This document shows positions 1-11,559 of a DNA stretch of 64,000 nucleotides, one piece after another (the first letter of the stretch is position 1; the number at the start of each line of letters is the position of its first letter). The DNA is taken from positions 868,001-932,000 of the forward strand of contig JAHBBC010000016.1 in NCBI GenBank assembly GCA_019915015.1, read 5' to 3'. The DNA is from Auriscalpium vulgare. Lineage: Eukaryota; Basidiomycota; Agaricomycetes; Russulales; Auriscalpiaceae. The position numbers and the translations under genes are program-made. The notes below the pieces were generated by a model, which had not been told where the DNA came from, ran no database searches, and saw only the letters and a list, made by a program, of their open reading frames with translations.

Positions 1-615
1 AAAAGGACGGGCGACGCACGTCCATCTAATCTTATCAACGTGCTCTGCTCCTCCCGCCGCCCAGTCCAAGGTCCTGGCGGGGCTCTTCCACGCTCCCCCG
101 TCTGCGATGCCGTCCTCACCGTTCAAAAGCCCCCTTGTTCTCAACAACCGCCCTTCTCCCCGCCCTCCGAACCATCACCACCGCCCCCGCTTCCACCACC
201 GCCGTCCACGCAACACCTGTTGCTCTTTCTGGTAGGTTCACCAAGCGCGCTCGACCGACGAGCCCAGGCTGACCTGCCCATCACCCAGCCAGCACCGCTA
301 GGGCGTCGTCGCGACCACGTCGTGGAACAAAAGAGATCGCAACGTGCCAGCTGTCCCAGTGCCCGCTCCCCTTATCCCCGAGCATCTGTGCCGTCCATTT
401 GACTGGATCACATCCGATCATCTTACTCCGGCTCGTAAGTCGTCTCAAGCCTCAGTTGCATTAGTGTTGCCTGAGCGCATCTTTTGCAGGCAGTGCCATC
501 GTCGAGGGCCGCTGAAGTTGACTCAGCGCTGCATTAGTGAGCAAGTGTGCCCCCCCCCCCGCTCACACTCAGCATCTGATATATCCCCCAGCTAGCCATC
601 CCTACTCCCCCTACT
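1..615. other. gene-free upstream stretch
   Basis: No coding region is supported here. It is pyrimidine-rich (many CCGCC and CCCC runs, including a C-run near 550) and ends directly at the F-box start codon, so it probably holds that gene's promoter and 5' leader. Short open frames on the plus strand between 40 and 595 have no recognisable protein features. Confidence 0.5.
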
Positions 616-1981
616 ATGTCGGCATCCACCTCTGACGGCTCCCGGCTCCCAGTAGAGCTATATCGGCCCGTCCTCGAGCACCTCCGAAATCTGTACTACC
701 CCATCCACAAGATCAGCTACGTCTCGCGTACGTGGCGCCACGAGGTTGAAGCCGTGCAGTACCTTTGGGTCAGGGTGCCCGACACGAACATCCTTTTTTT
801 CTGCCAAACTATCAAGGAACGGCCGGACCTTGCCCGACGCGTGCGCAGGTTCTCGTTCACGTCCGCCGCGCACCGACCGCGCCAGCCGGGCGACACGGAG
901 TTCCTCCAGAGCACGCTGCACGCGCTCGTCAATCTCCGGGACCTCTCCATCCTCGAGTCCCCCTCGGGGATGGTCGAGGAGTGGGTCGTGACGCACATGG
1001 ATTACTGGGTACTCGACGGGTGCACGTTCAAGCTCTCGCGCTACGCCACACATCTCCTCTGGTCGCAAGAGCTCGCCGAGTTCTTGGCATCGCAGCCCTC
1101 CTTGCGCGAGTTCCAGTTCTTCGGCGGCACGACCGCGGACAGCGAGCGCGTCGACGTGCCCGACCACGCGCTGCCCCGCTGCAACGTGCTCCGAGTATCG
1201 GCGCATATGCTTCCTGATTTCAAGGCGAGACGCAATATCACGCATCTTCGCGTTGATATGTTTCACAACAACGCGGAGGAGGAGAAGCGCATGGCGAAAA
1301 ACATCAAGCGATATGGCCACGTGCTGAAGGTGCTCGCCCTGGTACGCAGGGTGGGCCCGGAAGAGTACCTTAGCACCCCATCCATCCTCAAGCACTTCAT
1401 TGAGCAAACACCCCATCTTGTGTGCCTCGCTTTGTACGACACCCTCGATTTCGTGCGTTTATCTCAGTCATCAAGTCAGCCTGAAAATGCTCACTTTCTC
1501 CCAGTCGCCAGTGGAAAACAAGAAAATTCTCAAGCTTATGTCTCAGAACCTTCGCAATTTGCAAGTGCTGATCTGGGCACCGCTGCATGACGGACACCAC
1601 ATGGACGACGACATCGATAGCTCTGAGGATGAGTCCGGCTTCTCCGCCGACTCCGACTCTGACGAAGACTCGAAGAGCAAAGTCAATCGGTACGCCCTCG
1701 TGGTCATGGCAGCGATGCCCTCCCTCAAATACTTCATCTCCATGCGCGACCGCGGCATGGAGGGCTGGCTACGTGACGCGCAGGGCAACATTATACGTCA
1801 CATACCCCCCATGCCGACACTCGAGAACTGCTACGCCTCGGTGAACCCGCAAGATCCACTCGACTACTTCCTGCGTCCAGGATTCCCCTGGATAACCGAA
1901 AGCCTGGACATTACCGAGCGGTATTACCTCCCGTATGACATGCCACCTCGTCGCACAACGCAGTCGATGAACGCACATTGA
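616..1981 (+). CDS. F-box domain protein, basidiomycete type
   Basis: Two exons, 616-1452 and 1505-1981, give 437 aa. The 52-nt intron has GTGCGT...CCCAG borders and joins codons in phase 0. Residues about 10-50 (RLPVELYRPVLEHLR, then a WRHEV segment) match the F-box start of the many basidiomycete F-box proteins; the rest is a leucine-rich, poorly conserved body. An acidic, Ser-rich insert (DDDIDSSEDESGFSADSDSDEDS) follows the splice junction. In this family the F-box binds Skp1 in SCF ubiquitin ligases and the C-terminal part picks the target; here both roles are inferred only from the N-terminal motif. The gene converges on the ETR1 gene with about 200 bp between stop codons. Call as F-box-like is fairly safe; the substrate is unknown. 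Confidence 0.75.
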
Positions 1982-2178
1982 ATCATCTGTGCACCAAGGA
2001 ATTCGGGGGAAGCTTCGACGATCTGGGTTTGCTTGGAAATTGTTTATACCCCGTGGGATGTATTACTTACATTATTTGACCAAGGCTTCCTCTCGTTTAC
2101 ATGTAGAGGATAGCAGTGTAAACATCCAGTGTGTCTAGATGTACAATGGATGTCCGTCGTAAATGATGTGTGCATGCG

Positions 2179-3567
2179 TCAATCATCTGGCTCCTCCAGA
2201 CGCAACAACACTTTCTTCTTCGACTCGCCTGCCAGCATCTTGTCAATGGCCGCCTTGACAGAGTCGGCAGCCTCCTTGTCTTTCTTCTCTTTGCCGATCG
2301 TCAAGATCTCGTGCACGGGCTCTGGGATCTTAGGTATCCACACCTCGTCAACACGCACATCCCACCTATGTCTCAAGTGACCGGTGACCAGCGTACCTTC
2401 AAATCTACCAGCTCCTTCATGAGCGCCTCGCGCTCCTGCACGCTGTGCTCTGAGTACCACCGCGACACCCAGAAGCCATGCGCAGTGAGGTTGCGGAAGA
2501 TCTGTGCGGACGCGGGGATCGCGAGCGGCGCGCGCGACATCGCGCCGTACGTGACGATATGCGCGTTCTGGCCGAGGAGTGGCAGCAACGCGGTCGTAGT
2601 GGGCCCGGAGATGCAGTTCAGCGCGAGGCGGAAGGGCGCGCCGCCGGTCCACTCGGCGACCTGCGCGCGCACGGCCCTCTTGTCTTCGAGGGCGTCGTAG
2701 GTGAGGACTTGCGTTGCGCCGAGCGCTGTCAGCTCGCGCTTCATGTCATCCAGGTTATTTCTGGATGCTTGTGCATGAGTAACGTGGGTTGATAGAGGCG
2801 GGAGGGCGAGGCACCTGTTGCGGACAAAGTTGAGGGTCTTTACACCTCGCGCGCGCGCGATGTGAATGACTGCTTGACCGACCTGGCCGCAGTTTGAGGC
2901 GTGAGGTCGTCATACATACATAGAGCTTACGCACAGCACTATTCGCGCCATTCTGGATGATCCAGTCGCCTGGCTTCAGGTCGACGAAGGATGTCAGCAT
3001 GAGATACGCAGTCGCTGGATTGACCTGCACAGAAATTTGCCAGACATCAGCCCATCTATCCATTATTCCCCTCATAGAGCGGGAACGTACAGTGAGCGTC
3101 GCAGCATTGACCTCGCTGAGACCCTTCCTCTCGAGCCTGATCACCTCATCTGCGCCCACATTCGCTGCGGTCCTCCACGTCCCTGCCTGCTGCCTCGTCA
3201 CAAGCACCCAGTCGCCCACGCTCAGCCCCCTCCCATCCAAGCCCGCGCCGAGCGCCTGCACCTCCGCATAGCCCTCGTTCCCGCCCACGAGCACCTCGCC
3301 CTGGCCCGGGAATGCCGTCGGCGCGGGGCGGCTGGGGTACACGCCCTCGATGACGTTCAGGTCTGCAGGGTTGATGGGCGCGAGGCGGAGCCGCACGTTG
3401 AGTGTGCCGGGCGCCGGGGGCGGGAGTGCGGGGTAGGTGAGCGCGCGGAGGACGGAGGACGGGGAGCCTGTGTGCGAGTAGATCAGGGCGCGGTTGGCGC
3501 GGTTGGCGGCGCTGGAGGAGAACATGCGGCGGGTGTGTTGGGTTTTGGGGAGGCGGAGGGCGGCCAT
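2179..3567 (-). CDS. etr1: mitochondrial trans-2-enoyl-CoA/ACP reductase
   Basis: Five exons on the minus strand: 3567-3091, 3024-2935, 2882-2815, 2760-2397, 2343-2179 (387 aa). The protein is an MDR-type NADPH oxidoreductase of the ETR1/MECR family, which carries out the last step of mitochondrial type II fatty-acid synthesis (needed for lipoic acid). Visible signatures: the LRLAPINPADLNVIEGVYP segment, QGEVLVGGNEG, DWIIQNGANSAVGQAVIHIA (cofactor site) and LALNCISGP. The N-terminus MAALRLPKTQHTRRMF is Arg-rich without early acids, as expected of a mitochondrial presequence, so I chose this Met; an in-frame ATG at 3609 would add 14 residues. The last intron (53 nt, acceptor GACGAG) is the least certain junction, since its acceptor is weak and was picked for frame and size. 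Confidence 0.88.
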
Positions 3568-3774
3568 GGTGGTGATGTGGGGAAGGAGATCAGAGACATG
3601 GGTCGTCATTGAACGCGCGCGAGACGCGACGGCATTTATAGCTCCCGCCGCCACCATCGCGCAAGTTCAATATTAACGCTAGAAAAAGGATATTGATCAC
3701 CGTGGCCCGTGGGGTAGGGTATGTAACAAACTAGGTATAGCTGCGAGGGCGAAACCCTCTTTACTACATAAGCT

Positions 3775-5676
3775 TCAGACTGAGGCGTCTGCCTCCGTAC
3801 CCAGAACATCGCTGAGCCGGACGAGCCTCATCGGCACCGGCGACGTCAAAGAAAATTGTCCGCCTATGATCTCCGAAGGTTGCAGATTGGCGCAGACCGA
3901 CTGCAGCAAGCTGCACAACTTCAGAAGCGCGAGGTGGCGCCTCGACACGCCGCCAGCCAACCTCGCTTCCTCCTCGTCTCGGCGCCGCTGCACCTCGTCG
4001 TTCAGCTCCAACAACGAATGCACCGAGCCCACGGACGGGTGCTTCCCTTCCACCTCCTTCCCAAGCGCGTGTAACGTCTCCCACACCGTCGAGAGCACGT
4101 CGTCCGGGAGCGCCTCGTCCTCCACATGCGGCAGCACCGCGCTCACGAACCCCACGATATTCGCCACCTCATACGTCCCGGGGAGATACAGATGGTACTG
4201 CAGAAGCTTCACCGGCACTTCCATGAGTGTCGCGAGGTAGTCGCGCGTGAGGCGCGACCCGTCCCCTTCTAGCACGCGCGCGCGGTTGCGCGCCGCGAGC
4301 GCGCAGATGCAGCGCGCGGTGGCCGCGACGGCGGCGTTCGCGTCGCGGCGCAGCGTGAGCGCGAGCATGCTGTCGCCGAAGATCCACAGGTCGTGGATGC
4401 CCGGGAACGCGCGCAGAATCGCCCAGATCGCGCGCAGCCCGACGAGCAGGCGGCGCGTGCGCACAGGCGGCGGGAGCGCGTGCGCGGGGCCGCATGTCTC
4501 GAGGAGCAGGCGGATGCGGAACGCGAGCGGCGAGTCGCCCTTGCCCTGCTCGAGCACGGCAGCCATCGTCGTCGGCGCGCCCGCGACGTGTTCGGAGCGC
4601 AGGAAGCCGGGGATGCCCGCGATGAACTGCTCCGCCTCGTGGTCCTCGTCGAGCGACTCGAGCGTCCAGCTGAGCGCGCGGTAGTCGATGTCGCTGGAGA
4701 GGCGCGCGGCGATGTGCATCAGTGTGCGGCTCATGCCACTGGCGAGTCGGGCGCGGCACTTGGGGATGGCACGGTAGGCGATCCAGTCGGCCCATCTGTG
4801 TGGCAGCACGAAGAAGGTCTGCGCCACGGCGTTGATGCAGGTGAAGAAGGCGAGGGTAGGAACGTGATAAAGGTACCACGCGGCAGCAGTCAGCGGGGTC
4901 TGGTAGGGGCTGTTTGCGTAAATAAGGGGGAAGGTGGTGCATAAGAGATAGGTGGCTGCGCCGGCCGCGGCGAAGGTGGACAGTACCCAAGCGACTGTCG
5001 AATTGATGGAAAAGAGAAAGTCGATGAGTCCCGCGAAGAACAGGAACACAGAAACATGGAGGAGGGCCGGGATCGCCTCGACTACGTGATCCAAACCGAA
5101 GCGTTCGACGCCCTCGAACAAAAACGCCCGGATGCGGGCTCGCTTGCGCGGCGTGGTGTGCCTCTGTGCGGCAAGCAGATACTGTCGCGCCCATTGCTGC
5201 ATCAACGTCGCGGAGAGCGCGCACGTCAGGCTCATCGCGAGACTCAGGAACCACATCGCGTTCACGCGTAATGCTGACGCCGAGGGCCTGAACGTGTTTG
5301 CGGCGGTGAGAGGCTGAAGGACGGGGGCTTGGGTGCCATTTGAGATGGCTGCGAGTTGGCTCGAAATCTGGAGGAGAAGACGGGCCGTGGTGTCGTTCGG
5401 ATCCGGCTGCAAGTTTTTGTAACTCTCCACGAGGAAGGTTGCGATAGTTGCGGAGAACAGACCGGTCTGTATTGACCGCACGCTCATTAACAACTGCGAT
5501 AAATCCGGAGAGCGGGCAGATGAAACACGTACGAATACGAGGATGCCTTGCGTGTCGCCTTCCCACCGCTCCGACATCTCCTTGTCGTGTTTCTCCGCGA
5601 GTCCCAGATACACCTGCCAAAGCGCAGTCGACGGGTCGCTATTGGGCGGTCCGCCTGCGCTGATGATAAACGCCAT
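3775..5676 (-). CDS. DUF6535 multi-pass membrane protein
   Basis: Exons 5676-5533 and 5466-3775 give 611 aa. The 66-nt intron has no stop in frame, but removing it joins ILVF to TGLFSATIATFLVESY, the usual core of the DUF6535 family, so I take it as real. The N-terminal third holds about four hydrophobic segments (LFSATIATFL; ALRVNAMWFLSLAMSLTCALSA; LLHVSVFLFFAGLIDFLF; AWVLSTFAAAGAATYLL), so it is probably an integral membrane protein. The remaining 350 residues are helical and leucine-rich with no known motif. DUF6535 proteins are abundant in mushroom-forming fungi and have no assigned function. A divergent 0.9 kb region separates it from the next gene. Confidence 0.82.
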   Translation of the reverse strand: MAFIISAGGPPNSDPSTALWQVYLGLAEKHDKEMSERWEGDTQGILVFVRVSSARSPDLSQLLMSVRSIQTGLFSATIATFLVESYKNLQPDPNDTTARLLLQISSQLAAISNGTQAPVLQPLTAANTFRPSASALRVNAMWFLSLAMSLTCALSATLMQQWARQYLLAAQRHTTPRKRARIRAFLFEGVERFGLDHVVEAIPALLHVSVFLFFAGLIDFLFSINSTVAWVLSTFAAAGAATYLLCTTFPLIYANSPYQTPLTAAAWYLYHVPTLAFFTCINAVAQTFFVLPHRWADWIAYRAIPKCRARLASGMSRTLMHIAARLSSDIDYRALSWTLESLDEDHEAEQFIAGIPGFLRSEHVAGAPTTMAAVLEQGKGDSPLAFRIRLLLETCGPAHALPPPVRTRRLLVGLRAIWAILRAFPGIHDLWIFGDSMLALTLRRDANAAVAATARCICALAARNRARVLEGDGSRLTRDYLATLMEVPVKLLQYHLYLPGTYEVANIVGFVSAVLPHVEDEALPDDVLSTVWETLHALGKEVEGKHPSVGSVHSLLELNDEVQRRRDEEEARLAGGVSRRHLALLKLCSLLQSVCANLQPSEIIGGQFSLTSPVPMRLVRLSDVLGTEADASV

Positions 5677-6587
5677 GCAAGTCAGCGCCTATGTTTGATC
5701 CGCACCATGGTGTTCTCTAGACCCGAATTCCTGTGCAAGTCGTTCAGAATCTGCAAGGTCCGGGTCAGCATGCGGCCGAGAACAGCTTTTTGCCAGCTGA
5801 CCTGCGGTGGTTGGGTGGCCTCGGTCATCGGAGCCCAGAGGCGCGACGGTCGTTCGTCTGGGTATGGCCATGGCGGATAGACGTGTTCAAAGCGCTACCG
5901 GTGATGGTGGGGTAACAGGCGACTAAGTTGGATGCGATTTGGGCAATTCTGTGCTGGGGGATCTCAGCGGCCGAAACGAGGTGATAAGATCAAGGAGCAG
6001 TACCATCTGTGAGCTGGTCTGCCTGGTCGATGTGAACTGCCTGGTAGATGCGACTGCCTGGTCGATGGAACAAGTGCACAAGCGTGGTGAGAGATCCGAC
6101 GGCGGCAAGAGGACCCACAGGCGCACGCGCACGCGACCGACCTGGGAACGAGGCACAGTGCAATTCTATGGGCATTGAGCGCAGATAACACATTATATTC
6201 CGGATCAGGCGTCGGCCGCACCGTGCTTCGCAGATGAAGAAGACGGCGCTGCGAGGCTCAGGCGCAGAGGCAGAGCAGCGGCGGGGGCAGAGGCCTGGGT
6301 TGGATATAATCGATTGCAACGGCGGGTCAACTCACGGCAGGGAGAGCAGGGACGCGACGCGATCGAGGGCTCATCGCAGCTGGCGGGCGCGCGTTGCAAT
6401 TCGCTGCCGCTTGGACTCCCAACTCGGGGCGAGCCACGGGCGAGCCTTTCATTCTGTCCTCCACCAGCGCTATATCCCCCATCACCGCCTCTTCCTTCCC
6501 CCGCGATACCTTTCACGGCCCTCCTCACGACTCCGTCCTCGTCTGTTCCCCGCGACTGCTCAAAGCCATCCGAGCGTCAACCAGCCC
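5677..6587. promoter_or_regulatory. divergent intergenic region
   Basis: 911 bp between the DUF6535 start codon (minus) and the membrane-protein start codon (plus), so both promoters must lie here. I see no clear TATA box. It contains a short tandem pattern, tggtcgatgtgaactgcctg, followed by related GCCTGGT(C/A)GATG copies at about 6021-6067. Confidence 0.45.
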
Positions 6588-8929
6588 ATGTCATGTCCAC
6601 AAATCCGAACACTCTTGCCGTCTGCAGCTCGTAGTCCATCTCTGGGCTTCTTCCCTGCCCTGCTCGTCCTTCTCGCCTTGGTCCCCTCAGCCCTCGCCGC
6701 TCCCCTTGTACGTCGCGGCGGATCAGGCAGCAGCGTAAAGATATGGGTGCGTCCATTGCCTCCTGTGTCCCCCGCATCTCCTCAGCCCTTCCACGCAGGT
6801 CCCCATCCTCGTCGTCGTCATCGCAATCCTGCTCGTCATGCTTGTCGTCTTCCGCAAGACAGACTTGGTCAGCAGGCTCAAGCACATAACCGTCAACTCC
6901 GTGTTCGCTCCGCGTCAACGTCCGGCCGCAGCACCAGCTGCTGATGGCGTCAGAGAGCTTACTGCTGAGACATTGGCCGGCCCTGTGGCGACCGCCGCAG
7001 CTCGTCCTGCCGCCCGCACTGCGCGACGCAACAACAGACGCACGCCGAGTCAAATATCCACCCGCTCGTTGCCCGCGTACAACAAGGAACCCGGAGAGCA
7101 TGAGCTGGTCATCATCCAGTAAGTCTCTATTCGAGTCCATTCCCCTGCTGTTCTCACGTAGGCGCTACGCGTCATCCAGAGGTTCGGACGAACTCGAAGA
7201 CGTGCCCGTGTCGAACGTCGTCATGCCCGCAGTTGCCGAAGACGACGGCGAAAGCATGCGAACACACTCACGCAATGCATCTGACGTTTCTTCCTATGTA
7301 CACGTCCCCGACAACGCCAACGTGTCTACACCCCTCCTCTCCGCTGACGACATTAACGAACAACAAAACGAAAACGACAACGAACAAGCTAATTTGTCCG
7401 CGCGCACCGACGCGTCGGCGGCCGACGACAGCCGCGCCGCCCTGCTGCCTAATGCCTCGCCGAACCCCAGTGCCCTTCCGGACCCGCGCGGCGAGGCACC
7501 GGCCTATTTCGAGGTGCAAGGCAACGCGAACGACGATGGTGTACACCACGTCCACGACCTGTCGCGCATCGAGACCACCGACACCCTTCCTGCCGCGCCG
7601 GAATCTAGTCCGCCAGTAGCCGAAGACCATCCAGCGACGCCGGCGGACGTCGAGGCAGGGACAGGCAGTACTCGCAGGCGGTCGATGTTCCGCGGCATTC
7701 TCAGTGCACTGTCACCGCGCGCTGTGCCCGTGCCGCCAACACCCAGTGAAACCGTGCGCCCTTCCGTCGACCAGCAGCCCGCTTTGCCGCGCCCCTCCGG
7801 CGTGTCCTCGCGCCTCGGCGCACGCTCCCCGGCTGCCCAGACCCACCGCCCCTCGCACTCCGGCTCCCAGTCCGTCTTCAGCGTCACGTCTTCCGCGTTC
7901 GGGCGCACCATCTCCCGTACACGCACGCGATCTAACTCGAACTTCCACGGATCGGGTGCCGCGGGCGCACTCACCTCACCGTCGAACATCTCGATCAACT
8001 CCATCTCCTCGCCGCTCACGCACACGCTCGTGCGCACGGACTTCGTGTACCCGCGTTCCGGGCCGACGCCCGAGCAGGTTAAGATGCTCTCGTCACGCGA
8101 GGCCGTCGGCAAGTTCGGCGTCCCGTACGGCCAGGACGCGCGCGCGTTCGCGTCAGCGTCGCGTGTCAACTTGGCGCAGGGCCCGCCGCCGGAGTTTGAG
8201 GAGCGTCAGTCGTTTGATGGGCTGCCACGGCCGTCCATCGACGGCGTGCCCAGGTCTTCCGGCGAGGGCAACCGCCCCCACGATTGGTCGCGCCTGCGCG
8301 GCCACTCGCCGAACGACTCCATCGACTCGTCGGGTTCTTCGCACCAGCGCACGACATCTGCCGGAGGTGCCACATCGTCACCGCTGGCCGCCGGATCAAG
8401 TACTCCAGCGCCTGATCCCGTTGCTGCGGCACCGGCAGCTGAGGATGTTCACCATGCACAGTCTAGCACTGACGAGAAGCCGCCGATCGAGACCGCCAGC
8501 ACCACGCCACGACCGCCTTCGCCCGCCGTCTCCTCTACCACTGTGTCAACGGCCACAGCAACGCAATCCCAGAACCAAGCCCCTCCCCTCCCCACTGCTT
8601 CTGCTCCCGCTCCTGCTCCCGCCCCAACCTCACTTGCTCCTCCCACGCCCTCGCTCTCGAAGAAGGCCTCCTCGCCGGCCATCGCGCCGCCGACCGCGTT
8701 CCGCATGCCGACGACGCCGCTCACGTCAGGGCGCCCCGAGTCGCGCGCGAGCTCGGTGCTCACGTTCCAGACGGCCGAGTCGTCCTTCACGAGTGACGCC
8801 GCGCCGACGCCGACAACGCCGGACCTCCGACTGTCCACGATGACCGTCATGCCGCGGCGCGACGCGGACGAGGATGAGCCGGCCCCGCCTACGCCCAAGG
8901 CGACGCACAGCGCAGAAGTTGGGGCCTAG
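6588..8929 (+). CDS. orphan Ser/Pro-rich single-pass membrane protein
   Basis: Three exons: 6588-6746, 6799-7118, 7162-8929 (748 aa). The start is the ATG giving MSCPQIRTLL; an ATG five bases later opens a 13-codon dead end. Residues about 18-38 form a signal-peptide-like hydrophobic stretch ending ALAA, and residues 53-72 (WVPILVVVIAILLVMLVVF) a strong transmembrane helix, followed by an Arg/Lys-containing tail, so the long C-terminal part is probably cytoplasmic. That tail is low-complexity, rich in Ser, Pro, Thr and Ala, with short conserved-looking islands: RSLPAYNKEPGEHELVI, GEAPAYFEV and a segment near residue 425 with YPRSGPTPEQVKMLSSREAVGKFGVPYG. I do not recognise the family. Tyr-containing PAY islands may be sorting or WW/arrestin-type docking sites, but that is a guess. 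Confidence 0.72.
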
Positions 8930-9310
8930 GATGCCGAGCACATGCCGGAGTTACTGACTGCATTCACATTTACATCATCTTGCTTTCTCCTGTTGTCCTT
9001 TGGCATAAGTTTCACTCCGGGACCCTTCCTGCTTTTCCCTTGCATCTATCCCCTCCATACTGACTGTGGATCTGCCTTGCTTGATTACGACTCATACGGC
9101 TGCTTACTCTAGATTTTACACGTATTTTAACTGAGGATGCTAACGTGAATATTCACACATGGTTTTATACCTCACATCGGTGTTCTGGAAGACGCGAATC
9201 AGGGCATAATTTGGTACTTCGCAGGATTGTCAGCAAAGAGGACTAGAGCTACAATTATCAGAGGATATGGTAAACTCGCGTACAACAGAGGAGTAGATGT
9301 AACCGTCAGG
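8930..9310. other. convergent intergenic region
   Basis: About 380 bp between two converging genes. It is T-rich after 8960 and AT-rich near 9110-9190, consistent with 3' UTRs and polyadenylation signals. No coding sequence is seen. Confidence 0.5.
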
Positions 9311-11118
9311 TTAGGACGATATTGACGATAAAAGAGTATCCCTTGCCTGGGCGGCTGGATCTCCTCCTTCGCCCTCGAACTCCATGATGGTGTCCACCCA
9401 GGCCAACGCCCACGCGCCATTGCCTGTCTTCGCCCCTCCGAGCACCTGCCTCTTCTCCGGCGTGTCCGGCAAACCTTCCCAGCGGCTCTTCGTAGGCTGC
9501 GTATCCCCACGATCTACGGCAGCATCAGCAACGCGTCTATCCACAGACAACCATGACTCACAGAAGACAAGCCCCGAATGCGGCTCATACACGCCCATCG
9601 GCGCGACGTCCTCTTCCGTACGCGCTTTCTTCCTCTTCCGGCCCTCCTCCTCCGCGTCCACGTCCGCACCCGCCTCCTCGACCGCAGGCAGGCTCAGCTC
9701 GCCGTAGATGCCGCCGTACGGCTTGAGCGCCTGACGGCGCTGCTGCGCGAACTCCTCCGCCGCCTCCGCGGTGCGCTGCGCGGCGATGAGCATCCAGTTC
9801 TCCTCGTTCAGCCCGTCGCGGTTGAGCAGCGACTTGCGCACCGCGTTGAGCGGCCCGTCGCTGTACGGGCCCCACCCCGCGCCGCCGAACAGCGTCGTCG
9901 GGCCGCCCGCGCGGTACATGCCCTGCCCGCCCCCGCGGTCCGCCTTCTGCGCTTGGGCGGCGGCGGCGGCGCTCTCGGCGGCAGCGGTGGTCTGCGGCTC
10001 GGAGAGGTCGCCGACGAGGTCGCCCGGTTTGAGGCCCTTTTCTGTGATCTCCGCGAGGACCTTGTCTTCGTAGTAGTCGTCTATAACCCACCGCCCGTCT
10101 GCGTTCTACTAGTAAACTCTGGGACAGCAGGATACTGCGGGCGCACGCACCGAGTAACATTTTGGATCCATGCAGTTTGAATGCACTTCGCGCGGTGATG
10201 AGGGTGACACTGCGCGTGCGCAGATGCGAGCCCAGCTTGCCTATTTCGATGAGGTACTCCTTCTCCTGCTGTGTCGCGTTGAGCTTGAGGGCGAGATGGT
10301 TCCGGCGGAAGTAGTATAGAGAGTCCCGGAACCCAGATGTCCGGGCGGCATCTATGGCAAGCATGTACATGCGCTCAGGATGGCGATTCGGCAGCGCAAA
10401 CGTCCCAGCTTTGAACTTGCGGTCTGCGGCGACAAGATGCTGCTGAGCTGCCCGCGCAGAGCCTGTCGACGATAGGAAACTCACCTCCGAGAAGGTTTCC
10501 CCACTTGTCGATTTTGGAGTCCCCCTTGGGGTCCTCCTCGGTCACATACTCGTCGCCCTCGACAACATATGCCTTTCCCTGCACCATCCTGAACGGTTTC
10601 CCACCCCCGAGCACCTCCCCTGCGGCCTCCTCGACACCCGGCGTCTCTTCATCCGCAACGGCGCCCGCAGGCGCATCTTCTGCCTCCGTGTGCGTCTCGT
10701 CTCCGACTCGCCCAGGAAGGCGGATGGTGATCGCGCTCTTCGTCCCCCGGCCGCGCCCTCGCCCTCTGCCGAGCCCACGCCCTCTCCCGCGCGCGCGCCC
10801 GCCGCGCTCGCTGCCCACCAGCGCTCCCCGTCCTCGCCCTCTGGGGCGCCCCCGCGGGCGAGGCACCGGGACCGCCTCGGGGACGTCCGCTGGCTCGTCG
10901 GCTTCCCCGTCATTTGCGTCGCCGGCGCTCTCGTCGTCGTCGTCCTGCGCTCCGTCCGCGTCGTCCTGCTGTGATGACGCAGCTGGCGTGTCAGCTTGGT
11001 CTTCATCCATTGGCGTCGGGGGCTCCGGCGTCGGCGGGCGACGAGAGGGTCCGGCGGAGGCAGCAGCGGGAGGACGACCTCGACGGGGTCGGCCGGGAAT
11101 AATAATTTTGCCAGACAT
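9311..11118 (-). CDS. rsc7: chromatin remodelling complex subunit, Rsc7/Swp82 family
   Basis: Four exons: 11118-10485, 10423-10151, 10098-9562, 9513-9311 (548 aa). Splicing joins FKAGTFALPNRHPERMYMLAIDAARTSGFRDSLYYF to a TARSAFKLHGSKMLLDGRWVIDDYYEDKVL segment, which is the Rsc7/Swp82 (Npl6) domain, residues about 210-330; it is followed by the family's GVYEPHSGL...QPTKSRWEGLPDT ending. Members are non-catalytic subunits of the RSC and SWI/SNF nucleosome remodellers in the nucleus. The first 200 residues are disordered: an AT-hook-like GRPRRGRPP at residue 9, an acidic stretch, and Arg-Gly repeats (RGRGRGLGRGRGRGRGT). The 48-nt last intron is in frame; it is accepted because its removal restores the conserved ending. 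The SNF5 subunit gene lies next to it on the same strand. Confidence 0.88.
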
Positions 11119-11559
11119 GGGTGTTGTGATGGGATGTTCACGCGGGAGAACGTCGAGGTTGAGCGCAACAGAGAGAGCGCTCGCACATTTGCCATCACGT
11201 GCGCTCAACGCGTTGGTGGCTCTGCTGACCCCGCAACACGGCGCATGCGTTCTGCAGCGCACCCGTCGACGGAAGATCCTCGCATTTTCCACTTTTAGAC
11301 GTCGTCGATGAAGAACATCATATTACAACGAAAAAAAAACTTCAGCACATATACGTAGCAGCACGTAGCAACCACTTGTACAGATACGAGATCCTGCCGT
11401 CCGAATACTGAACAACAGCTATAAAGTGAGATTGAGGCGATAAATGAGAGAGGGCAAAAAGACAGCAAATTTGACAACCAGCAAGTGGATAGCGGAGGAC
11501 ATAAACATGAGGGATACGATATGTATAGACTAGCGAGAGGTGGTCACCGGGGGTATGAG

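Noticed and set aside
4169..5620. 483-codon open frame on the minus strand
   Set aside because: It overlaps the DUF6535 gene in another frame; the translation is rich in Arg/Pro/His with no family features, as expected of a GC-rich shadow frame.
7704..8843. 379-codon open frame on the plus strand inside the orphan membrane protein gene
   Set aside because: Arg/Pro/Ser-rich shadow of the real frame, without a domain or sensible start.
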